NCBI GenBank assembly: GCA_007570785.1 | Contig: ML660774.1 | Location: 6,601,404 to 6,665,403, forward strand | Source of the DNA: Antilocapra americana | Lineage: Eukaryota; Chordata; Mammalia; Artiodactyla; Antilocapridae | Direction: 5' to 3' | DNA length: 64,000 nt | Part shown: piece after piece, positions 32,571-46,008 of the stretch | Numbering within the stretch: position 1 is the stretch's first letter | Layout: each line of letters starts with the position of its first letter | The notes under the pieces: model-generated | Told to the model about the DNA's origin: nothing | Database searches by the model: none | What the model saw: only the letters and a program-made list of their open reading frames with translations | Program-made: the position numbers and the translations under genes

Positions 32571-34836
32571 GTGTTCCCACCCCAAGCCAAGAAATTCTCC
32601 GGCACACGCTGAACACGCTGGTCCGGGAGAGGAAGATCTACCCGACTCCTGATGGCTATTTCATCGTCACCCCACAGACTTATTTCATAACTCCTTCCCT
32701 CATAAGAACTAACAGTAAATGGTACCATCTGGACGAGAGGATACCTGACCGATCTCAGTGTACCTCTCCCCAGCCGGGGACCATCACGCCCTCTGCCTCA
32801 GGCTGCGTCAGGGAAAGAACGTTGCCCAGGAACCACTGCGACTCCTGCCACTGCTGCAGGGAAGACGTGCATGGCATGCACGCGGCCACCCTGCAGAGGA
32901 AGCCCGCCAAGGACTGCAAAGACCCTTACTGCCCTCCTTCCCTCTGCCAGGTGCCAGCCACTGAAAAGAGCAAAAGTACTGTCAACTTCTCGTACAAAAC
33001 GGAAACCCTCTCCAAACCGAAAGACGGTGAAAAGCAGTCCAAGAAATTCGGGCTCAAGTTATTCCGGCTCAGCTTTAAGAAGGACAAGACCAAGCAGCTA
33101 GCCAACTTCTCCGCCCAGTTTCCTCCCGAAGAGTGGCCCCTGCGAGACGAGGACACGCCAACCACCATCCCTCGGGAGGTGGAGATGGAGATCATCAGGC
33201 GTATCAACCCGGACTTGACCGTGGAAAACGTCATGCGGCACACCGCTCTGATGAAGAAACTCGAAGAAGAGAAGGCGCACCGGAGTAAAGCCGGGTCCTC
33301 TGCCCATCACAGTGGAAGGAGCAAAAAGAGCCGGACTCACCGCAAGTCCCATGGGAAGTCTCGGTCGCACAGCAAGACGCGAGTGTCCAAGGGAGACCCG
33401 TCCGATGGTTCCCATCTGGATATCCCGGGCGAGAGGGAGTATGACTTTTGTGACCCTCTTACCAGGGCCCCACGGGAGGGCTGCTTCATCATCGAACACA
33501 AAGGGGATAACTTCATCATGCATAGCAACCCGAACGTGATTGAGTCTCATTTCCCCATGACCCCGGAGTGGGACGTGTCTGGGGAACTGGCCAAAAGGAG
33601 GACTGAGATGCCTTTTCCTGAGCCTTCCAGGGGAAGCTCCCACTCAAAAGTGCACCGAAGCCACAGCCATACCCAGGACCGAAGGTCTAGGAACGAGAGA
33701 TCCAACAAGGCCAAGGAGAGGTCCAGATCCATGGATAACTCCAAAGGCCCTCTGGGTGCTTCTTCTCTGGGGACGCCCGAAGACTTGGCTGAAGGCTGTA
33801 GCCAAGATGACCAGACCCCCAGCCAATCCTACATTGACGACAGTACTTTAAGGCCTGCACAGACTGTCGGTCATCCAAGGGCTCATGTTTCCTCCACAAG
33901 CTATAAAGAGGTGTGTATTCCGGAAATAGTCAGTGGCAGCAAGGAACCGCCCAGCGCTTGTAGCCTCTTGGAGCCAGGCAAAGCGCCCGAGAGTTTGCCA
34001 TCCTTCGGTGAACTCAACTCTTGTCCAACAAAGATGGCTGCTGATGACTATTTCCAGTGCAACACCTCCAGCGAGACGGTGCTCACAGCGCCGTCGCCTC
34101 TGGGGAAGAACAAAGAGGACCACGACACTCTGACCTTGGCGGAAGGGGTGAAAAAGCTGCCTCTGTCGGACAGGCAGGCCCCTCATTCCTCCAGGGAGCC
34201 TGCAGGGCACAAGGAGGAGTCGCCAAAGGGGCCTGGAGGGGGCCCAGTCACTCCAGGCGCCGTAGTCGAAGGCCTTGCCAACGGACGCCTCATCCAGCAT
34301 CACAGCACCGAGCCCAGCACCCTGGACAAGAGGAAAGAGATATTCAGCAAAGACACACTGTTCAAACCTCTTCACAGCACCTTGTCTGTAAACAGCTATC
34401 ACAAATCAACCCTGTCCCTCCTCAAATCGCACCCGAAGACCCCCGCCGACACACTGCCAGGCCGATGTGAGAAACCGGAGCCGTCCCTGGGGACCTCGGC
34501 CGCCCCCGCCCTGCCGGCTTCTCAGCGTCAGCAGGAGTCAGTGGGGAACCAGGAGGCCTCTTTCGACTATTACAACGTCTCTGATGACGACGAGTCTGAG
34601 GAAGGGGCCAACAAGAACACGGAGGAGGAGAAAAACAGAGACGATGTAGGTACCATGCAGTGGCTCCTGGAGAGGGAGAAGGAAAGAGACTTGCAGAGGA
34701 AATTTGAGAAGAACCTCACCCTGCTTGCCCCAAAGGAAGCCGACAGCAGCAGCAACCAGAGGGCCACCCATTCGGCACGTCTAGACAGCATGGACAGCAG
34801 CAGCATCACGGTGGACAGTGGATTCAACTCCCCACG
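32571..34836 (+). CDS. STOX2: STOX2 coding exon 3: rest of winged helix and long regulatory region
   Basis: This unusually large 2,266-nt exon follows TTTGGTTTCAG and reads open through 754 full codons (encoded residues 53-806). It starts with VPTPSQEILRHTL and a beta-wing with YPTPDGYFIVTPQ, completing the Storkhead domain. Next come a Cys/His-rich patch (32762-32949), a basic KKFGLKLFRLSFKKDK block (about 33040-33100), Lys/Ser/Arg/His-rich blocks (33311-33383 and 33629-33735), an acidic stretch (34565-34640) and a charged helix around QWLLEREKERDLQRKFEKN (about 34658-34715). Most of the rest looks disordered. STOX2 is a putative nuclear transcription regulator studied in placenta and decidua; its targets are poorly known. 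The exon ends CCACG before the donor GTAGGG. Without splicing, the frame stops at TAG 34838-34840. GC content is clearly higher than in the flanking introns. No frameshift or premature stop is seen, so this is a working gene rather than a pseudogene. Confidence 0.97.
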
Positions 34837-35864
34837 GTAGGGAGAAGCGTCTCTGCGCGCACACATACATCCACCGGGGCCTGGGGCTTTATGCAGGTTA
34901 ACTCAGAGTTTCTAATTTCAGTCTCAGTTCTGTGAAAGAGGGTTAAGAGTTGTGTGAGTTGTATTGTTAACAGCCTGTTTCTGACTTCTTTTTCAGGAAT
35001 TGAAACAAATGTTTCTGCAGCTGTAGAGATCACCAATCTGGACTGGTGGGTTGGCTCCTTCCCGTCCAATCTAAGACCAACATTTCCCCGTATTTCGATG
35101 TTGATATTGCCACCACGCTGATAACGGAAGGGTTTTTTTTTTTTTCTTTAAGTCTTTCAAAAAATAGTACTTTTTGAGTAAAGTGAATAGTCAGTGTGAG
35201 GGTGGGAGGTAAGGGTTGGGAATAACTTGATTGACTCAAAGATGGAGAATCCATCTAGTGAGAATATAATAGCTCATCTCACAGCCTCTGCAGCGGATCT
35301 AGAAGCTTGTTATCATCTCAACCCTGACTTGCTGTGCAGCCTGCACCCCTTGCTCTCATACACCTTCCTCTCACCACTCAAAAGTCTGCAGGCACGTGGA
35401 ACTGGTCCCGCCCCAGAAAGACTGGGGGCCTGTGCTCTGTTAGATCGAAGTGCATGCCAGCACTTTCTTTTCTCCTCTTGCAGAATTGGCACTGTGTAGG
35501 CATGCCGATCGTGGTGCCTTCTTTTTGGAAGGTGCTGGTAATTCAGCAGAGGGTTAACAGCCGAGTGTGCGGTGCCCAGTGGCCACAGCCAGTGCACTGA
35601 AGTAGTTTGGGGGTTAGGAAGCAAAAGGGAGTCTATGCCACTTTCCTTTTTTTCTCCTTAATTCTTCTTTCTCTTCCAAGAGTGACTTGGGACCTGACTC
35701 TCCTTCTGAATTCTACTCCAGATTGGTGACTCTGAGATGCAGAAATACTGTTGAGAGATTGACATCTCCCATTAGTTGTGATTCCCAAGTTTTTATAGTA
35801 TTTTGTATTTGAGCAAGTCCAAGATATGAATATGTATTTCCTGTATTTATTTTAATTATTAAGA

Positions 35865-35870
35865 ATTAAA
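35865..35870 (+). terminator. Candidate intronic polyadenylation signal (ATTAAA)
   Basis: A hexamer about 1 kb downstream of the exon 3 donor, following a long AT-rich segment. If the donor is bypassed, the frame stops at once (TAG 34838-34840) and this signal could end the transcript. Motif evidence only. Confidence 0.3.
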
Positions 35871-37382
35871 ATCAGTTGCATTGTAATCCTTTGACTCTGT
35901 CTCTGGATAAATTTGGAGACAGAGCATCCCAAAACCAGAACTGGGAATCATTCATCTGTTTGTCCCATATTAGACCTTGGTTATCTCTTAAAGGGCTAGT
36001 TTTTTATTACCATCATTATTATTGTCAAGTAACATTTCTTTCCAAGTTAACACGTGTGGAAGTCTGATGTCTAAACAAACCACAGAGATGGCACCCTGGT
36101 TAACGTGGAAGCCAGGAGCTCCAGATCTCCTCTGCCCACCCTCAGGGACCTTAAAACCTCAGGGGGCCATGGCATTCAGTCTGCAAACTACTGGCCTGTT
36201 AAGTGACTTTCCTAAGAAATAATGTTTGCTAAATGTTTTTTAATCCCAAATGAAATCTTAATTTATATACCAATTGCTTTATATATTCTTTTCTCTCTGC
36301 TTCCCTCTTCCCTCGTTTTTCCTCTTGATTTCCTAGTAGGGGATAGCAGATAAGTGTAACTGAAAGTCTGCCATTGGTGGTAGAAGTTCACTGCCATTGC
36401 TTATGGAAGGTGTGGGTTATTGGCCTGGACCTCCTGCTCTGCTATTTCTTATTCGGTGGACTCTCCCTGCTCGATGCTTCTCCACACCAGTTTTCAGCTC
36501 TTCATGTGGCACTCTTGGCCCCTAGACCTCCACAGAGGGAAAACCACAGTGCTCCAGAGATAGTTGCAAGGGGGACATTGAGAATTTAGTGGGTTCTGAT
36601 TCAAAACCTGACCACTGCATAATATTGAAAGTTCTTGTATGGGGCAGGTAAACAGAAATGTTCATATAATTGTTGAACCAGTCTCTCCACAGAATATATT
36701 TTATTATCTCTAAATTAGGAGTACAGACTATGGAATTGATGAATGGGGTCATTTCTTGAACAAAACTTATTTGTGTTGCTTTAATAGTGCACTCAAGGTC
36801 AAATGTATTGTCCCGGTAGGTCGTCCTGAGCAGTCAGTCTTCACTCAGGAGCTACCTGCCCTCTCTTATTAGGTAGAATTTTCTTTATGGGAATATGTAG
36901 ATCACCCATCAATGTCATGCAGCTAGAGAATCTACAGAACAATTCCTGATCGCACCCCTTCTGCTTTTCATATCCTTTGGTTACAACCTGGGTGACAAAC
37001 TTATTTTCAATATTTATTTTTAAATTATATTTTCCCTCTACTTCAATAAATTTACTAAGTTATCTTTTATATGCATGAGGATTGTCTGTGAAGGAGAATA
37101 TGTGAGTTACAGGGAGTTTTACTCTCCAGTGTAAGGAGTCTTTTAGCCAAATAGCATTATCATGCTGCCACGGCTCCACCATTACAGATACAGGAATCTT
37201 CAGTGGGCCATTTATGCAGATCTTTCAATGAAAGAGCTCACTGAGCAACAAAGGTCCAACCTACACCACCACCCCACTCCCCCCTGCAAAAAAAAAAGGT
37301 GATCTCCACACTGTCACGTCTTCAATGCTGACTCAGAAGTCATGTTCGGCCACATTTCCAAAATTCTTTAGTCTCCTTTAGT

Positions 37383-37520
37383 CAGGAAGATCCCCTGGGG
37401 AAGGGAATGGCAACCCACTCCGGTATTTTCACCTGGGAAATCTCATGGACAGAGGAGCCTGGCAGGCTACAGTCTGTGGGGTCGCAAAGAGTTGGACAAG
37501 ACTGGGCGATGAACACTCTC
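37383..37520 (+). mobile_element. Bov-tA SINE, 5'-truncated
   Basis: TCAGGAAGATCCCCTGGGGA to GTCGCAAAGAGTTGGACAAG; the tRNA-like head is missing. Confidence 0.92.
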
Positions 37521-39921
37521 ACTTCAAAGTGCGTTGAGAGAAGGAAGCAAGGTAGAAATTTAAACTATGCCGTGAGATCCAGTATTGCAAATGAAGAATC
37601 CTGTCGTGCAAAGCCTGCTATTCCAGAGTTGAGGCTGAAAACCTGTTGATAAACGCAGTGTGAGAATGAGAGGGCTCCAGGGCGCCCAGCGCTTGTCTGG
37701 TGTGTCCTGTGCTGTCCAAGTGCGGGCCCAAGGGGAGCGCGTGCGGGACGCGAAACAGCAGGGCCTCTTGGTTCACTTCTTCTGCCTATAAAATTCCGAG
37801 ATTTTATTTTTAAGGTTGCATTCCATTAGCTCTATTTAAAAAAGTGTGACATTTTCAATGTGAGGACCGTTGTTGCTACTCACCCTCCATCTCCATGAAT
37901 TCTTTCATCATCAGATCCACAGCCTTCCATATGACTGTCAAACACTGTACTCAGGGTCGCAGTAGTAATGAAATATATCCTCTGGAGACTCTGGAATGCC
38001 CCATTGTGTTTGTCACTATTAAGATGTTTGCCGTGGTCAAAGGTGGTCCGAGGTGTCTTAGAGCAGGTGTGGCTCCCACCGTAGGCCATCTGTTGCAACG
38101 ATGTATGTTGACGGTACCTGACATACAGTAGGGACTTGATAAGTTAAATTCCCACCTTAAAAGCTGGTTTAAAAGTGAATTCCTTGGACCTCAAAATGCA
38201 TTTTCCCATAGGGGGAAAAAAAGTCACTAGTAATACACTGATTCCCAAGCCTACCCACAGTGACTGATTTTTTTCATGAGATGCCAGACGTCCAACAGAA
38301 ATAACTTGCATTTGTCTAGCTTTTGGGTGTACAGATCTTTCCTGGTTGCTTATTTCTTCTTCTGAGTCACTGAGTAGGTACAGCACGTAACTTGACCTGC
38401 TTTAAGGACGAGGAAGTCAGATGCCCTAAAAAGTTACTATTGTGATTACTAATGCAACCGAAGGAGCATGTCACGACCTCTCTGGGGTTCTATGTTTATT
38501 GTCCTTTTTCCTTCCTCCGCCTGACTCTCACTTGTAGTCCTGGGGAAAAAAAAAGTCCTGATGGATTTCCTTAGAGGAGGTGTAAGGCAGGTAAGTCGGT
38601 AAGTCTAGTGTTGATATGCCCAGATTTACCGTAAGCGTCATGAAAGAACTCGATTTACTTCTATAAATCTGTGAACCCTCTGGAGGTACCCTCTGCAGTC
38701 AGGAAGCGTCCAGTTGTCTTTTTGGTAGTCTGTGAGCAAACTCCCTTTTACACAACTAACCCTTGGCTTTTTGATGAGAAGCAAGCTTAAGGCCACAAGG
38801 ATCAGGATGAAATACACTGTCAGGCCTGGCTGCCAAGGTATGGCGTTCAGACAGACTCGCTATGAGTTTTGGATGAGAATGAAAGCCAGGTGATGAGGAT
38901 GTCCGCTGGGTAGTTTGACTTTAAATCAATGATGGGGACCAACATGTAAGAATATTTTCTAAACCTTGAATCTATCCTATAGCGTGGGTGTTTTGAGCAT
39001 CATTATGGTTTCTTCCGCCTCTTTGTGAGCTGGTAAGTTTCGTATTACCATTTTGAGGACCTAGAACACGAAACCCACTCAGTTCCCATCAGTCGGGCCA
39101 AGTAATCTTATTTCTGCCATTGTCCTACACGTTTGACATGTTAAATGTTATAAACCTCTTGGGACAATAAAATAGATTTAAGTACTTCTAAATTAGGAAA
39201 ATTAAAAGAGAAATAAAAATACTAAAGCTTTTAAATCACCTCTAATGATTCCTTTAAAAAATTAAATATTTCTACCAAAATGGAAGAAGGGAGGAACTAA
39301 ATGTAAATAGAGAAAACCTTAAGATTCCTTATCTGAAAATAGAATGTACATTAACTAAAGTATTATGTATTTGAAACAGAGGTATGACGTCTTTAAAAAA
39401 GAATGCTATTCCTATCACGGCTGCAAACTGGCTAGTGTCCTGCTTGAAGTTCACCTCCAGAGTCAAAAATCTACTAAGCAAGAATGAAAACAGAATCATT
39501 AGGATAAAACTATGCAGTTGATTCAGGAGCAATTCTATCCATGAATTTCAAGCCTGAAATGAAATCATTACCTAGGTATAATTTACGAAGACTAGTCTTT
39601 TTAAAAAAGGAACACGAGAGCCGTCTATCACATCAGATTTTGAAGGCGTTTCCTTGAATGTGAAAGGCTAGGGAAGACATATTTAGCTGTATGAAAACCC
39701 TTTGCTCAGTGTGCTGCTGATGATAACATGTCTTGTGAAAGCTTCTGGAGTCCAAGTTGCTGGAGCATATGTGAATAATCAGTGTGAGATGCTATATATA
39801 CATGACACGATAAACCTCCAGAGGAAATCCATTAACTCCATCATTTGCTCTTCCTCTAGGGCTCAATATATAATTATTTATGTTAAAAACCAAACCCAAC
39901 AAAACCTTTTTACTCTTGTAG

Positions 39922-40117
39922 CACTCGGGAGAGCCTGGCTTCCAACACATCAAGCATTGTTGAAAGTAACCGTCGTCAGAACCCTACCTGGAGCCCGGCC
40001 CACGGTGGAGCTGGCCCGGCCTTCAGTTTCCGAGCGAGTACGGACCCCCCCACCAACGAAGCTGAGAAATTACAGAAACCTTCCAACTGCTTGCAAGCTT
40101 CTGTCACTAGTGTGTGA
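39922..40117 (+). CDS. STOX2: STOX2 terminal coding exon, C-terminal tail and stop
   Basis: The acceptor is CTTTTTACTCTTGTAG. Its first base completes an Arg codon begun by the last two bases of exon 3, followed by 64 codons and TGA at 40115-40117. The tail begins TRESLASNTSSIVESNRRQN and ends LQASVTSV, which I recognise as the conserved STOX2 C-terminus. It is Ser/Thr- and Pro-rich with no obvious fold. The exon was placed by matching phase (2) and continuity of the family sequence, because a longer open frame across the same bases (39702-40253) is in a different phase and encodes nothing recognisable. Together the three exons encode 871 residues. Confidence 0.93.
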
Positions 40118-43100
40118 TAGTCATCCTGCCTCCGACCTCCCGTCTCATTTGATACAGCCAAGTTTACGACACTGTGGCTGGTGTTTACATCTTTGGAAAG
40201 ACAAGCATCTCAACGGCAGTTTTTGTGTTGACTTAAACTGTGCTGCTAAGTAGACTAGGGCAAAAAACAACAACCGAAAAATCTTTATTTCAGAGTATTG
40301 CTTTTCACATTTATGGCTCTGTAGCAACAAGAATAGCAGTAGGGTGATATGTATACTTTTGCTTCACTAATTGTAACTGAGCACACATAGGGAAGTCTAG
40401 ACACTGTAAGTGTAATATGCATTTTCGATGTCTTGCAGTTGCCAAGTCCATTTTAAAATGCCACAGATGCGTGTTGCTCCCAGTCTGTGACCAGATGGTG
40501 CCACAGAACTGATCCTTGACACTTCCAAAAGAAAAAAAAAAAAGAGAAACAGCTAAGCCACCACAAAATGTCAAATGCAAGGGTCTACCTTGAGGGAAAT
40601 TGATGCCAAACTGACTAAAAGGGACCCCAGCCCTTTGTGTGTGAATCATTGAGGCCCCAGTCATTTTGCACTGTGAGTTTTTTTGACACGATTTTGTAGG
40701 AGCCCATGGAAGTGTGTCAGAAGGGGTCGTGATCCAAATACTGGGAGTGTTTGTTTTCAGGATTTTGTTTTTTAAGTGTCACGGATGCTTGTCTGATATG
40801 TTTAACCTTCCATCATCACAAACAGGAATATAGGCCTTTGATTCTGAAATGGACAAAGGAAGGGTCCCCCAGCCTGGCTGGGGCACAGCACTGAGGGATG
40901 GGAGAGGTAATTCGGACTTTTAAAAAGGTGTTCATCAGATAGTGAAGGAAGAGCATTTCTTCCTTGGGAGACTTAAGGGTGATGCTATCTTACTATCAGA
41001 GATAAACGATAATTAGTTTGTTTAAAAGCAAAATGTTCTTTGTGATACAAATGAAGACTATGGCCTGGGGATGTTATTCTTTCTAATGGAAGGACATAAA
41101 TCTATTTTATGTAGTTTTAAATAGAATGCCTAAATTAGGCTGTGGGAGATAATTTTTAGCGGTTATAGGAAAGAGCAAATTTAGGGAGAGTTGAACTTCA
41201 GGCCTTTTATTCCTGGGAAGATATCTATAGAGAAAACTTTAAAATACTTTTTAATTAGAAATATACATGTGCCCATGTAATTAACAACAGAATGTGATCA
41301 TTCTGCGAGTGTGGTGGGACCCTAACTCTACGCCCCCTAAAATTTATCAGAAAAACAGTTATGCATACATGAACTATGCCAGAGTAATGTTTACAGATAC
41401 TTTGTAACCAATTTCAGGAGGCATTTTTAGGTGGATGTATAGTTTTTAGCCCAACTTATTTCAGGATGATTTGTTAATTCCATTTTGCTTTGGTTTACAA
41501 TGTCATGATGACTACAGAGAAGGTTCTCAGCAACAAAGGGAATACAAATAATCAAGATTCAGTTCTGTAGGAAAGAGCTGTCTCAAAAGTTCCCATGTCT
41601 TCTTTCAGGAGAATCATGGAATAAATCTGTAGATAATGGAAATTTATTCAGAAAAGGATTTCATTTGATACCAGTAAATGGTCTGACCAAACGTTTTATT
41701 TAGCTGATTGGCATGTGATGTTTGGAGCCATATACCGTAAAATAAATACCCAAAAATAAATCTAAAATATTTTCACCTCGGATTTCAGGAATTGGCATAA
41801 GTTGGCGAAACACTTCTGCTTCAGTATTAGGTTGAGTCACTAGCCATCTGTTTAAAGAGTCGAGTCTTTAAATAGACACAGTTGGGCTGTTTCTTGAAAC
41901 ATTCAGAGACTCTCATGCTTTTTCAGATACCTGGAAGTTTCATTGGGTCAAAATGGACTCGTCAAGTTTAGTATAGTTTCCTTTCTTTGTGCTTATAGTG
42001 AAACGTGAGCACGTTTCTTGGCAAACTCCCACACCTTTAAAATGCTTCTGTCAGTTGGCTTTCAGTCTCATGCTTTATTTCCTCCAAGGCATGCCTTGAT
42101 TGCTCAGAAATGCACTCTTGTTTCACTGCTTAAATTTGTCCCGAAGGAATGATAACGAATCCAATAGACTATACACAGAGTCTGTGTCCTTGGGGAGTTG
42201 TATACCACACAGTTACTAAATTCATCTGTCTAAATTCTCTTTTTTGACCCCTAAACCTACCCTCCAGCGTGAATCATACAATCAGTTCATAAATAATAGA
42301 ACCATTGAAACAATACATCAGCCTCTAGTTGATCCTCCTAAAGTAGCCATTAGAATAATCAAATACTGTGTGAACAGGAAAGAAAAGCATTACCTTTAAA
42401 GAGAAGCTTTAAAATATGAATTTATCAATATTTCACAAGAAATAGGTTTACAGAAGACATTTGAATAAAATGTGTACACTCTCTGCCTGATGCTATGAGG
42501 TACATGATTTAGGGAAAACAAAACAAAACAAAACTCCCTTAGACCAGCAGCCATTAGCATAGAAACGATGGACTTCAAGGAGGAGATGGTGTGAGCAGAT
42601 GTTCCGTGCAGATACATGCCCATCTGAATCGAATTGGGATGCCTGAATGAATGGGGGAGAAGAGGGGGCTGGAAGCACGTTACAAGTATGACCCCAGATG
42701 GTCTGCGGTGGTGTTCTCAGTAACCCGCTCCAAGCTTTGCCAGCATCCTTTTCCTCCGGTGAAACGATCGCTTTGTGGCCCACGGCTGCTTACCTAGACT
42801 TCACTTAGAGTTTATCAACTGAAAGGTTTACAAAACTGAATCTGGTTGAATCTCTGTGTAGCGTTCAACTTTAAAGGGTCAACCCATCTGTCGGCATTTT
42901 GCACACTTATGTATTATTATGATACAGCATATTACTTTATGGTAATTTTTATTTTTACATATAACTACCTCCATAAATTTGATGAAGCGGCCGCAGTGCG
43001 TTCAAGTGTATTGTTCGGAAAAGCAAAGTTGATGACGTTCTTAACCATTAGGCCATGGCATTCTGTGTGTGTGTCAGTGGTTGCCTATGTGGACTCGTGA

Positions 43101-43902
43101 CTGTCTCATTGCCATGGTTTTTCTTTGATGGCATTATTTCACTCTCAGCTGTAAACCTGTCTTTCTTTCCCACAGAAAGCGCACTTGATTTTGTGATGAA
43201 CGAAAAGTTTAAATTTCTTGTCTCCCCCCGCCCCTGCCCCCACCTCATTCCTGCTAAGAGCTCTCTCTGGCCAAGAGCCAGTTGGTAAACATAATTTAGC
43301 AAGCTATTTACTCCTATGAAAATCTGATTTGAATTCTAGGTTTTCGGTCATAAGACACACCAGAAATTTGGACTGCCAACCTCGAAGCACTTTGGGCCTC
43401 TCTGCCTTCACTTGCATGCTACCGTATCGAGCCCAGACTTCATTGGAATTAAAAGAGCTGTGCTTTGTATCCACAACTTCCGTTCCATAATTTGTATTTC
43501 ATTTTATATATTTTGCACATCTCAGGGGACCTTCATAAGCATATGAAAGGGGGGGTGCCATCAAATAGAGAAAACGGGAAGAGCTGAAAGAGGACTAGCG
43601 GGATAAAAGTAATAAATGACTGCTTCTCTGATGTTGTGAAGTTCAAGTTCAGGAAGCATCCAGTGAAAGTTAATCTCGAATCACAACGATCTGAACACCA
43701 GCTGTTCCTCAGGCTCCCTTTTTCATAATCCAACCAGCATTTCTAAAATGTAAGTTTAAATTATATTGCAGTCACCATGGGGGGAAAAAAAAAAAAAAAA
43801 CCTGTTCAGCAGCAGTGAAAGCATTGTTTGTTTTTTAGGTTGGCACAGCTTTGTAAAATTCTACCCAGGACAAACCACTTATCACCACGAAGTGTACTTG
43901 AA

Positions 43903-43908
43903 AATAAA
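43903..43908 (+). terminator. Candidate proximal polyadenylation signal (AATAAA)
   Basis: A canonical hexamer in the repeat-free stretch after the STOX2 stop codon, followed by a T-rich segment. It could give a shortened 3' UTR of about 3.8 kb. Motif evidence only. Confidence 0.35.
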
Positions 43909-46002
43909 GTTTTTAACTTAAATGATAGGCGTATTGCTCACCGTACAGTAGTGATCTTGATTTGAAAAGCCTCACAATTTATAACATGGGCAGTGTTTGG
44001 AGCTTGATTAAAAACCAACTGCCTCTGAGGACTTCGCACATTCATTTTGGGATCTCAAAGTGCTTCCAAAGCATTCGGATTCACAGTTCACAAAGCAGGT
44101 CCTATTTGTAATGCCCGCCCTTGAACAACCAGAAGGAGTGATTTAAGAGTGCCCGGAAATGTTGTGGCAGTTGACAGTGATCTATCTGTTAGATGGAGCA
44201 TCATGAGAAATCACGAAATACAATGCTATTTTTCTGATGTGTGCTAATAAAGTCAAAGAAAACAAATACAGCTTGACACCTTTGTCCATTTTCATGCAAA
44301 AAGTTCAGGGTGTTGGGAATTTGGAAAAAAAAAAAAATCAGCCCAGATGCCCTTGGGGTCCCAAGTAGATCTGGATTGCACACGCTTGTTGACAGTTTCC
44401 TATTGGGCTTCTCTAAATCCTGTGCTAAAATACCACCTTTCAGGAACACAACTGCCCCTGGCAGTGGAAGGTGCTGATACAGAAACTTTCACTACAAAAA
44501 AGTTTTATTGAGTCCTCTCCACAGTGCTTCTCAGCACAGCTGAAATTCAGTATACTGAGCCCTAATCCGAAGAATCCGGAGTTGCCAGGGAAGCTGATCT
44601 AGTTCCAAGTGGGTTTTTTTTTTTTTTAATCTCAAATTAGGAGATAAAAGATCCTGGTCGAGGACTTTCTCCGTTTATCACAGGCCAGTCACAGAACCAG
44701 CTAGCAGTGCCCCGTCGGGAGACAGTGGCCCCTCGCAGAAGTGATCCTTTCCTTTCCCCCGCCCCGTCCCGACTCTCCACCACCCACCCCAGATCTCTTA
44801 TCACCCCACCATCCTCAAATTTCTGCACACACTGAGGGCTTGAGGAAGCTAGGACAGAGGAAAAATGGAGGCAAAAGCCATGGAAGACACTGCTTTGCTC
44901 TGGGTTAGTAAAATACGGACAGGAAAGAGATTATTATCCATCTGATCTTTGCCAAGTAAGATAAAGAAATCAGCCATCACTCTGTCAACTCTCCCAGAAG
45001 ATTTTACAGTATTCCGGATACATCCAATCTTTTCCCATAGATTTTTTCTTCGGGAGAGGTTTCATAAATTAGATCTATGAGAAAATTCATTACTGTATTT
45101 CCTGGGGTGTTGGAAACAGACGCTGGCGTCTCCTTGATGGAGTTCATCTCTATGTCTGTCTCAGCACCATCCCCAGCCATGGCCTCTCTCACACTAGGGT
45201 CCTGTGTTTTTACAGTTGTTCTAGGACTTGCAGTGGCTGGTTTGCAAGGTTCAGAACTCTGCAAGGCTCGAGGGGGACTAGACCTTCTTCTGATGATTGT
45301 ATATTACCAGTTACAGGGCTCCCTCCGCTCCTTGCTTTCCTCACATGTGAACATACGCGCACACGCCCTGCCAATGAGGAAAGGGGCTGTTTCCCAGGTG
45401 AGGCGGCCCTGACTCTGGAAGCCAGGGTAAGGCTAGAAGCTTGTTTGGTCCACATACAGCTGCCTCCCTCCTTGTCCAGAGCCTGGTTTTGACATGTCTG
45501 TTCCCTTGCGCCCCCGTCCTCCTGAAAGAAGTACCAAACCCGAGATCTGAGGTCTCCAGCATAAATCCTCTGCAGTTATACAGGATCCATCCTGTCGTAG
45601 ACACACTCAGCTTCTCGCCTGCCTTTCCTCCCAGGTCCGCCCTTCCTGCCTCCTCCCCATCTCCCCACTTAGATCTCGATACACCTCCAGGGTTTCCACA
45701 TCGAAAGGGCAAAGCCGTGGGTGGTACTGTGCACACAAGGATGGGGTAGGAATAGAGCTGCCCTAGGGTCACTTTCATGTAAGTATTGACAGCTACAAAT
45801 TAAGGTCCTTAGAGTAGTTGACATAGATACAACTGTCTAGAAGAGAATGAAATTTCAGTGTTCAGTTTAAAGGGATCAGAATTCTGCAGGTATCTTTCTC
45901 CGAGTGACTGAATGTGACTATTGCATTAGGGTAAATGAATTAAGAAGTGCAAGTGGGATTTACTGTATGTTAGAAAGGAATTTTGCAGCCAAGACTGCCT
46001 TG

Positions 46003-46008
46003 AATAAA
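46003..46008 (+). terminator. Candidate distal polyadenylation signal (AATAAA)
   Basis: A canonical hexamer followed within 20 nt by a TGTGTTTTG-type GU-rich element and then an A-run at 46025-46034. The arrangement is typical of a mammalian cleavage site. Confidence 0.45.

Larger units (their letters stand above)
34837..39921 (+). other. STOX2 intron between exon 3 and the terminal exon
   Basis: Begins GTAGGG and ends TTGTAG. It is mostly unique sequence with one truncated Bov-tA (37383-37520) and a short L2-like scrap near 38095-38150. The first kilobase (34841-35880) has transcript-end features, including an ATTAAA at 35865, that could serve an unspliced form. Nothing else coding is visible. 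Confidence 0.85.

Noticed and set aside
33098..34402. Long minus-strand open frames (181 and 184 codons) opposite exon 3
   Set aside because: They are antisense by-products of GC-rich coding sequence. No family resemblance, start context or splice structure supports them.
39702..40253. 183-codon open frame spanning the terminal STOX2 exon
   Set aside because: It is in a different phase from the spliced STOX2 frame and starts in intron sequence. The real coding segment is 39922-40117.
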